Below, one piece after another: positions 43,506 through 49,123 of a DNA stretch of 49,123 bases. The stretch is from contig CANJNJ010000019.1 of the NCBI GenBank assembly GCA_947474995.1, forward strand, positions 1 through 49,123, read 5' to 3'. The notes beneath the pieces were generated by a model that did no database searches, was not told where the DNA came from, and saw nothing but the letters and a program-made list of their open reading frames with translations. Source of the stretch: Opitutaceae bacterium (GTDB taxonomy: Bacteria > Verrucomicrobiota > Verrucomicrobiia > Opitutales > Opitutaceae). How positions within the stretch are numbered: the first letter of the stretch is position 1; every line of letters begins with the position of its first letter. A program made the position numbers and the translations under genes.

Positions 43506-44912
43506 ATGCACCCTGATTCGGGCCACCCTGCCGCCCCGCCGACGGGGTCCTTTCCGCTCACGCGGCGCGACTTTCTCAGCACGAGCGCGAAACTCGGGGC
43601 GTTTCTCGTGGCGGCGCCCTACGTCAGTCGCGCCGCCTCCAAGGGCGACGCGCTCAACGTCGCCCTCATCGGATGCGGCGAGCAGGGCCGCGTGCTGCTC
43701 AACGCGGCGCTGAAGATTCCGAATCTGCGCTTCCAGGCGGTCTGCGACATCTGGCCCTACAATCGCACCTACGCGGAGCGGTTGTTGAAGAAATTCAGCC
43801 ACGACGCCAAGCCGTTCGAAGACTACCGGCAGATGCTGGCGGACTCCCCGCACCTCGACGCGGTGCTCGTCGCGACGCCGGACTTCATGCATGCGGAGCA
43901 CGCGAATGCGGCGCTCCGGGCCGGCCAACACGTTTACTGCGAGAAGCTGATGTCCAACACCGTCGAGGGCGCCCGCTCGATGGTGCGCACCGCGCGGGAA
44001 GCGAAGAAACTCCTGCAAATCGGCCACCAGCGCCGCAGCAACCCGCGTTACCTCCACGCCCGGGAAAAGCTCGTCCGCGAAGCGCGCCTGCTCGGACGCA
44101 TCACCAATGCGAGCGGCCAATGGAATCGCGCCGTGACCGATGACCTCGGGTTTCCCGCCAACCAGGCGCTGTCCGAGGAGAAGCTGCACGCGTACGGCTA
44201 CGCGAACATGCACGAGTTTCGAAACTGGCGCTGGTTCAAGAAATACGCCGGCGGGCCGATTTCCGACCTCGGGGCGCATCAAATTGACGTGTTCAACTGG
44301 ATGCTCGGCAGCAACCCCCGCTCGATCATCGCGGGCGGCGGCGCGGATTACTACAAGACGCACGAGTGGTACGACAACGTGATCGTCATCTACGAATTCC
44401 CGACGAAGGAAGGAATTGTCCGCACCACGTATCAGGTGCTGACCACCACGAGCGCCGGCGGCGGCTACCATGAGTATTTCATGGGCGACGAGGGTGCGCT
44501 CAAGATTTCCGAAAATCCGAAATACACGAAATTGTACCGCGAGGCACGGGCTCCCGAGTGGGACGAATGGGTGGCCAAGAACTATGTTTCGCGACCGGGC
44601 TCGGGCGAAGGGGCACCCCCGCCCGTCAAGCCGTGGGAAAAACCGCGCCCCAAGCTCCCCGGCCCCTCCAAAGCGGCAACGGTCGATGTCCGGGAGACGG
44701 CGGAACTTTCGGCCTGGGATATTCCGGTGACCCTCGACAAGGCGATCCATCAGCCGCATCTCGAGAATTTCTTCGACGCGATCCGAAACGGTTCGCCGCT
44801 CAACTGTCCCGCGGAGTCAGCGTTCGCCACGGCCGTGACGGTGCTCAAGGCCAACGAGGCGGTCGCCGCGCAAAAGATGCTCACGTTTGCGCCGGAGGAT
44901 TTTGTCGCATAG
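43506..44912 (+). CDS. Exported Gfo/Idh/MocA oxidoreductase 3
   Basis: A 468-residue protein with a Tat signal at residues 19-43 (TRRDFLSTSAKLGAFLVAAP). The nucleotide loop is ALIGCGEQGRVLL, the catalytic-type motif is CEKLMSN (EKL instead of EKP), and the C-terminal half has GGPISDLGAHQIDVFNWMLG with Asp and His conserved. A Pro-rich loop (about 360-385, PPPVKPWEKPRPKLPGP) is an insertion relative to the second family member upstream. A 147-base gap with a family 1 repeat separates it from the DoxX-like gene. Probably a periplasmic sugar oxidoreductase. Confidence 0.92.
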   Translation: MHPDSGHPAAPPTGSFPLTRRDFLSTSAKLGAFLVAAPYVSRAASKGDALNVALIGCGEQGRVLLNAALKIPNLRFQAVCDIWPYNRTYAERLLKKFSHDAKPFEDYRQMLADSPHLDAVLVATPDFMHAEHANAALRAGQHVYCEKLMSNTVEGARSMVRTAREAKKLLQIGHQRRSNPRYLHAREKLVREARLLGRITNASGQWNRAVTDDLGFPANQALSEEKLHAYGYANMHEFRNWRWFKKYAGGPISDLGAHQIDVFNWMLGSNPRSIIAGGGADYYKTHEWYDNVIVIYEFPTKEGIVRTTYQVLTTTSAGGGYHEYFMGDEGALKISENPKYTKLYREARAPEWDEWVAKNYVSRPGSGEGAPPPVKPWEKPRPKLPGPSKAATVDVRETAELSAWDIPVTLDKAIHQPHLENFFDAIRNGSPLNCPAESAFATAVTVLKANEAVAAQKMLTFAPEDFVA

Positions 44913-44945
44913 CTAATTTCTGCGTTTTCCGCCTGTTCTCAATTC

Positions 44946-44968
44946 GACGCCGGTCAGAGACCGGCGCT
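44946..44968. repeat. Short dyad, family 2, copy 3
   Basis: GACGCCGGTC and GACCGGCGCT around AGA, closely related to the dyad at 29423. It lies 23 bases before the next gene. Confidence 0.6.
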
Positions 44969-44991
44969 ACTTCCCAGCCCCGCTTCTTCCC

Positions 44992-45669
44992 ATGTTTCGA
45001 CGCCCTCATTTCTTCACCGTTGTTTTTTCCGCCGTCATCGCGACCACGGCATTGGTCCGGGCCGCGGACGGCGACAAAGTCCCGCTGAAGCTCGAGCTGC
45101 CGCGCCCGCTCTTCGCCGGTACGCCGCGGCCGATCCAACTGCCGAACCTTGAGGCGCCGCTGGTGGGACGGCGCCCGGATTTCATGGTCCCGGCCGGGAC
45201 CGTGCTCCTGTCCAAGGGCAAGCCGGTGACGAGTAGTGATGCGCTGCCCGTGATCGGCGAACTTTCGTTCATCACCGACGGCGACAAATCCGGCGGCGAA
45301 GGCGCCTACGTGGAACTCGGCCCGATGCTGCAGTGGGTCCAAATCGATCTCGGCGCGTCCGCCAGGCTCGCGGCCATCGTTCTCTGGCACTTCCACTCCC
45401 AGGCGCGGGTTTATCACGACGTGATTGTCCAGGTAAGTGACGATCCCACGTTCCAGGCGAACGTCCGCACGCTCTACAACAACGATGAGAACAATTCGGC
45501 GAAGCTCGGCAAGGGTTCCGATCCCGCCTACATCGAAACGTTCCAGGGCCGCGTCATTGACGCCAAGGGCGCCACGGCGCGCTATGTCCGCCTTTACAGC
45601 AACGGCAACACCTCGGACGAACTGAACCACTACTGCGAAGTGGAAGTCTTCGGCCAGCCGTCGAAATAA
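44992..45669 (+). CDS. Exported discoidin/F5-8 type C-like protein
   Basis: A 225-residue protein with a signal peptide (FFTVVFSAVIATTALVRA, 7-24). The body from about residue 70 resembles a galactose-binding-like (F5/8 type C) domain: TSSDALPVIGELSFITDGDKSGGEGAYVEL, WVQIDLGASARLAAIVLWHF, VQVSDDPTFQ, ARYVRLYSNGNTSDELNHYCEVEVFG. Such domains bind carbohydrates but have no catalytic function alone. It is a plausible partner of the neighbouring exported oxidoreductases. No enzyme domain is attached. Confidence 0.85.
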   Translation: MFRRPHFFTVVFSAVIATTALVRAADGDKVPLKLELPRPLFAGTPRPIQLPNLEAPLVGRRPDFMVPAGTVLLSKGKPVTSSDALPVIGELSFITDGDKSGGEGAYVELGPMLQWVQIDLGASARLAAIVLWHFHSQARVYHDVIVQVSDDPTFQANVRTLYNNDENNSAKLGKGSDPAYIETFQGRVIDAKGATARYVRLYSNGNTSDELNHYCEVEVFGQPSK

Positions 45670-45972
45670 AACGTCGGGGTGCGTTTAGCGGCCGTGGGCA
45701 TAGACGTTCGGGTCCCTGGAACGTGAAACTGATGGTAAAATTTGATCGCGCGCGGAGCGCCCGACCGGTCGATCGCTTTCACGCGATCCTTACCCGGCAT
45801 GACCTCCTGGAGCGCTGGCAGGAATTCCTGAAGAACCCGCGGTGAGAAGGCAGCGCCGCGAGTTCGTAGTTCCGCCTTCAGGCGCAGCCTTTCCTGATTC
45901 CGCCTAAAGGCGGAACGACAAACTCCAACCGCTCATTGACGAACGCTCGCGGCATCGCCTGAGTCGGAAGAC
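45670..45972. other. Gap of about 300 bases
   Basis: Contains a family 1 dyad repeat at 45860-45925 and the presumed promoter of the dehydratase gene. A short frame around 45715-45845 reads LMVKFDRARSARPVDRFHAI..LLERWQEFLKNPR and could be a gene remnant, but it has no start or family match I can defend. Confidence 0.45.
45860..45925. repeat. Intergenic dyad repeat, family 1, copy D
   Basis: GAGTTCGTAGTTCCGCC TTCAGGCG on the left and CCGCCTAAAGGCGG AACGACAAACTC on the right. Shares the core and flanks of copies A to C. Confidence 0.8.
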
Positions 45973-47892
45973 GTGAGCGACGACATCTTTCGGCTTTCCA
46001 CCCGCGCCGCCGGTCCGGCTGGCGCGCTACCATTAACCGAGGACCTGCTCCTCAACCGCCCGAGCGGCGATCTCTTTGGCCTGACGCAGAACGCCGGCAT
46101 GGGCTGGAAAGCCGAGGAACTTTGGCGCAAGCAGTTCCTCATCCTCTCCACGCAGGGCGGGCTCCGCGCGCCCGACGGTTCGCCGATCGCGCTCGGCTAT
46201 CACACGGGCCACTGGGAGATCGGCGACCTGGTCCGAGCCGCCGCCGAGGAAATCCGCACCCGCGGCGCGATTCCCTTCGCCGGTTACTGTTCCGACCCGT
46301 GCGATGGTCGTTCGCAGGGAACGCCGGGGATGTTCGACTCCCTGCCCTTTCGCAACGATGCCGCCACGATCTTCCGCCGCCTCGCCCGCTCGCTGCCCAC
46401 CCGCCGCGGCGTGCTCGGGATTGCCACCTGCGACAAGGGCCTGCCCGCGATGATGATGGCGCTCGCCGGTCTGCGCGACCTCCCGTGCGTGCTGGTCCCC
46501 GGCGGCGTCACACTGCCCCCCGAAACCGGCGAGGACGCGGGCGCCGTCCAAACGCTCGGCGCCCGCTACGCCCACAAGATGGTGACGATGCAGCAAGCCG
46601 CTGAACTCGGATGCCGCGCCTGCGCTTCGCCCGGCGGCGGTTGCCAGTTTCTGGGCACGGCCGCGACGGCGCAGGTCGTCGCCGAGGCCCTCGGCCTCGC
46701 CTTACCGCACACGGCGCTCGCGCCTTCCGGTCAGCCCGTGTGGCTCGATATGGCGCGCCGCTCGGCCGCCGCGTTGCTCTCCCTGGAAAAGCGCGGCCTC
46801 GCCTGCCGCGATCTCATCACCGACGATGCCATCGCCAACGCGATGGTGGTTCACGCCGCGTTTGGCGGTTCGACCAACCTGCTCCTGCACATTCCGGCGA
46901 TTGCCCATGCCGCCGGCCTGCGCCGCCCGACGGTCGATGACTGGATCGCCACCAATCAAAAAGTTTCGCGGCTGGTCGACGCGCTCCCCAACGGACCGCG
47001 CCATCATCCGACCATTCAAGTCTTCCTCGCCGGCGGTGTGCCCGAAGTCATGCTCCACTTGCGCGCGCTGGGCGTGTTGAAGCTGAACGCCCTCACGGCC
47101 ACCGGCCGCACCTGGGGCGAGGAACTCGAACTCTGGGAAAAGTCGGAACGCCGCACCCGCTTCCGCGAACTGCTGCGCACCCAGGACAAAGTCGATCCCG
47201 ACGATGTCATCATGGCCCCCGCGGCCGCCCGCGCGCGCGGGCTCACGAGCACGGTGATTTTCCCCCGTGGCAATCTGGCGCCCGAAGGGTCGGTCATCAA
47301 AGCCACGTCGATCGCGGCCGACGTGGTGGGAGCCGATGGCGTCTACCGTCACGAAGGCCCCGTGAAGTTATTCTTCCGCGAACCGGACGCCATCGCGGCG
47401 ATCAAGAATGGCGGGATCGCGGCCGGCGACGTCCTCGTTCTCGCCGGCCGCGGCCCGATGGGCAGCGGCATGGAAGAGACCTACCAACTCACCTCCGCCC
47501 TGAAATTCCTGCCGTTCGGCAAACACGTCGCCTTGCTCACCGATGCGCGCTTCTCCGGCGTCTCAACCGGGGCCTGCGTTGGGCACATCGGACCGGAAGC
47601 CCTCGCCGGCGGTCCGCTCGGCAAACTTCGCGCCGGGGACCGCGTGCGGGTCGTGGTCGATCGCGTGGGGCTCACCGGCTCGATCGATTTTGTCGGGGAA
47701 GACGGCGAGGCGCTCACGCCCGAGGAAGGCGCCCGCCGCTTGGCGACCCGCACCCCCCATCCCGACCTCGCCCCGGATCCGAATCTGCCCGACGACACGC
47801 GCCTCTGGGCGGCCCTCCAGCAAGCCAGCGGCGGCACCTGGGGTGGCTGCGTCTACGACGCAGCCATGGTGGGGGAACGGCTGAAGCGTTAG
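45973..47892 (+). CDS. yagF: YjhG/YagF-type sugar-acid (D-xylonate) dehydratase
   Basis: A 639-residue cytoplasmic member of the IlvD/Edd family, closest by recall to YjhG/YagF of E. coli, which dehydrates D-xylonate to 2-keto-3-deoxy-xylonate. Shared stretches are [113 protein letters not shown] and [15 protein letters not shown]-like [22 protein letters not shown]. The cysteines in SDPCDG, ATCDKG and [10 protein letters not shown] match the iron-sulfur ligand positions of the family. The start is GTG with GGAAG just upstream; the length matches relatives. A zinc dehydrogenase gene follows. Confidence 0.93.
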   Translation: MSDDIFRLSTRAAGPAGALPLTEDLLLNRPSGDLFGLTQNAGMGWKAEELWRKQFLILSTQGGLRAPDGSPIALGYHTGHWEIGDLVRAAAEEIRTRGAIPFAGYCSDPCDGRSQGTPGMFDSLPFRNDAATIFRRLARSLPTRRGVLGIATCDKGLPAMMMALAGLRDLPCVLVPGGVTLPPETGEDAGAVQTLGARYAHKMVTMQQAAELGCRACASPGGGCQFLGTAATAQVVAEALGLALPHTALAPSGQPVWLDMARRSAAALLSLEKRGLACRDLITDDAIANAMVVHAAFGGSTNLLLHIPAIAHAAGLRRPTVDDWIATNQKVSRLVDALPNGPRHHPTIQVFLAGGVPEVMLHLRALGVLKLNALTATGRTWGEELELWEKSERRTRFRELLRTQDKVDPDDVIMAPAAARARGLTSTVIFPRGNLAPEGSVIKATSIAADVVGADGVYRHEGPVKLFFREPDAIAAIKNGGIAAGDVLVLAGRGPMGSGMEETYQLTSALKFLPFGKHVALLTDARFSGVSTGACVGHIGPEALAGGPLGKLRAGDRVRVVVDRVGLTGSIDFVGEDGEALTPEEGARRLATRTPHPDLAPDPNLPDDTRLWAALQQASGGTWGGCVYDAAMVGERLKR

Positions 47893-47934
47893 GGGAGGGT
47901 GTTCAGGAAACTTCCAACCAAGGTCGGTGATTAA

Positions 47935-47983
47935 TGCAGAAGCCGGAAAGCCAGGAATTGATTCATGGCTTGCTGGCTTCTGA
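47935..47983. repeat. Dyad repeat, family 3, copy 2
   Basis: Arms 47935-47953 (GCAGAAGCCGGAAAGCCA region) and 47966-47983 (TGGCTTGCTGGCTTCTGA) are inverted and match the dyad at 30850-30903. It lies 43 bases after the dehydratase stop. Confidence 0.75.
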
Positions 47984-48092
47984 AGTGTTCGAAGTCTTTT
48001 GAAAGACTCACTCCGCCTCGCATGATCCGCGGGCAATCGCTTGCGTGGTCCTCATTCTAGATCCTTAACTTCCCTGCTCCCCGTCTTACCGC

Positions 48093-49123
48093 ATGAAAGC
48101 TCTTCTCCTCTCCGCCCCTTCCCAACTCGACGTCGTCGACTTTCCCGATCCCCGGCCGGCCGATGACGAAGTGCTGCTGCGCATTCGCGCCTGCGGCATC
48201 TGTGGGAGCGATTTCCACGGCTGGGATGGATCGAGCGGCCGGCGCCACCCCCCCCTCATCATGGGCCACGAGGCCGCGGGTGAAATTATTGCGACCGGAC
48301 CGAAGGTGACGAACTGGCGCAAAGGGGATCGGGTGACCTTCGACTCGACGATCTACTGCGGGCAGTGTCGCTTTTGCCGGACCGGCCAAATCAACCTCTG
48401 CGAAAATCGCCGGGTCGTCGGCGTCTCGCCCGTGGAGTACAAACAGCATGGCGCTTTTGCCGAGCATCTGGCCGTGCCCGCGCGAATCCTGTACCGACTG
48501 CCGGACAACCTGCCCTTTGAGCAAGCCGCCATGGTCGAGCCCGTGTCGATTGCCGTCCACGCCGTGCAACGGACCAAGGTCGCACCGACGGACACCGCCG
48601 TGGTGATTGGCAGCGGGCTGATCGGCCTGCTCGTCATTCAAACCCTCCGCTGGGCCGGCGCCCGCCAGATTATCGCGGTCGATCTCGCGGACAATCGCCT
48701 GGCGCTCGCCAAACAGCTGGGCGCGACCCACACGTTTAATTCCGGCCGGACCGATGTCGCGGCCGAAGTGGCCAAGCTGACCGACGGGCTCGGCGCCGAA
48801 CTGACCTTCGAAGTCATCGGCATCGCCCCGACCGTGAATCTCGCGATCGGGCTGCTCAAGCGCGGCGGCACGTGTGTCCTCGTCGGCAATCTCTCGCCGA
48901 CCACGCAGGATTTCCCCCTGCAACAGGTCGTCACGCGGGAACTCTCGGTCCTCGGGACCTGCGGCAGCGCCGGCGAATATCCGCTTTGCCTGGACCTGAT
49001 CGCCAAGGGCATCATCAACGTGAAACCGATGATCGAAGCGGTGGCTCCGCTCACCGACGGCGCGTCGTGGTTCTCCAAGTTGAGTGCCAAGGATGGCGGG
49101 AAATACATGAAGGTGATTCTCGC
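48093..49123 (+). CDS. Zinc-dependent medium-chain alcohol/polyol dehydrogenase (partial, 3' end outside window)
   Basis: 343 codons of a zinc MDR enzyme cut by the window end close to its C-terminus. The ATG at 48093 starts MKALLLSAPSQLDVVDFPDP. Catalytic zinc ligands are in ACGICGSDFHG and MGHEAAGE; the structural zinc loop is CGQCRFCRTGQINLC; the Rossmann motif is VVIGSGLIGLLVIQ. The GICGSDFHG and long structural loop point to the threonine/sorbitol/L-idonate dehydrogenase group. Next to a sugar-acid dehydratase, it probably oxidises a sugar, polyol or sugar acid with NAD(P). The gene begins 200 bases after the dehydratase. Confidence 0.92.
   Translation, partial: MKALLLSAPSQLDVVDFPDPRPADDEVLLRIRACGICGSDFHGWDGSSGRRHPPLIMGHEAAGEIIATGPKVTNWRKGDRVTFDSTIYCGQCRFCRTGQINLCENRRVVGVSPVEYKQHGAFAEHLAVPARILYRLPDNLPFEQAAMVEPVSIAVHAVQRTKVAPTDTAVVIGSGLIGLLVIQTLRWAGARQIIAVDLADNRLALAKQLGATHTFNSGRTDVAAEVAKLTDGLGAELTFEVIGIAPTVNLAIGLLKRGGTCVLVGNLSPTTQDFPLQQVVTRELSVLGTCGSAGEYPLCLDLIAKGIINVKPMIEAVAPLTDGASWFSKLSAKDGGKYMKVIL

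Overview
The window reads as a high-GC chromosomal segment of a Verrucomicrobiota bacterium, most likely Opitutaceae. This is inferred from content, not from a marker gene: a very large TonB-dependent receptor with the PF-VS N-terminal style of that family, paired DUF1592/DUF1552 proteins, many Tat-exported Gfo/Idh/MocA oxidoreductases, a PEP-CTERM protein, and several families of intergenic dyad repeats. Almost everything is exported or membrane-bound. No transcription factor and no PQQ biosynthesis gene is visible.

Region 1 (1-15826, all minus strand) is an oxidation locus. In transcription order it holds an FGE-like protein, quinoprotein dehydrogenase, di-heme cytochrome c, tandem metallo-beta-lactamase protein, two NIF3/DUF34 paralogues (one clearly Tat-exported), a TonB receptor, then a second quinoprotein and di-heme cytochrome c, and a third quinoprotein cut by the window edge. 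A likely model is uptake of a bulky substrate by the receptor, periplasmic dehydrogenation by the quinoproteins, electron transfer to the cytochromes, and hydrolytic processing by the MBL and NIF3-like proteins. The pathway and substrate are unknown.

Region 2 (16185-27563, plus strand) holds an orphan C-terminal piece of an SMP-30/gluconolactonase-type protein. It is followed by a CitMHS transporter / AtuA / AtuA-like small domain / double-esterase operon with ATGA overlaps, a decayed Tat alpha/beta-hydrolase, a PEP-CTERM protein, and a MacAB-like ABC exporter with adaptor, ATPase and two permeases.

Region 3 (27694-35839) holds a Tat-exported Gfo/Idh/MocA protein, a small unknown ORF, a PfkB sugar kinase, and the first DUF1592 + DUF1552 pair.

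Region 4 (36109-41350) looks rearranged. It has tRNA-Phe(GAA), a 5'-truncated IS5-type transposase, 17-bp tandem repeats, and a second, divergent DUF1592 (lipoprotein) + DUF1552 pair bracketed by 23-bp direct repeats.

Region 5 (41551-49123, plus strand) concerns sugars or sugar acids: a Tat Gfo/Idh/MocA protein coupled to a DoxX-like membrane protein, a third Tat Gfo/Idh/MocA protein, an exported discoidin-like protein, a YjhG/YagF-type sugar-acid dehydratase, and a zinc alcohol dehydrogenase cut by the window end.

At least four families of intergenic dyad repeats are scattered through the gaps.
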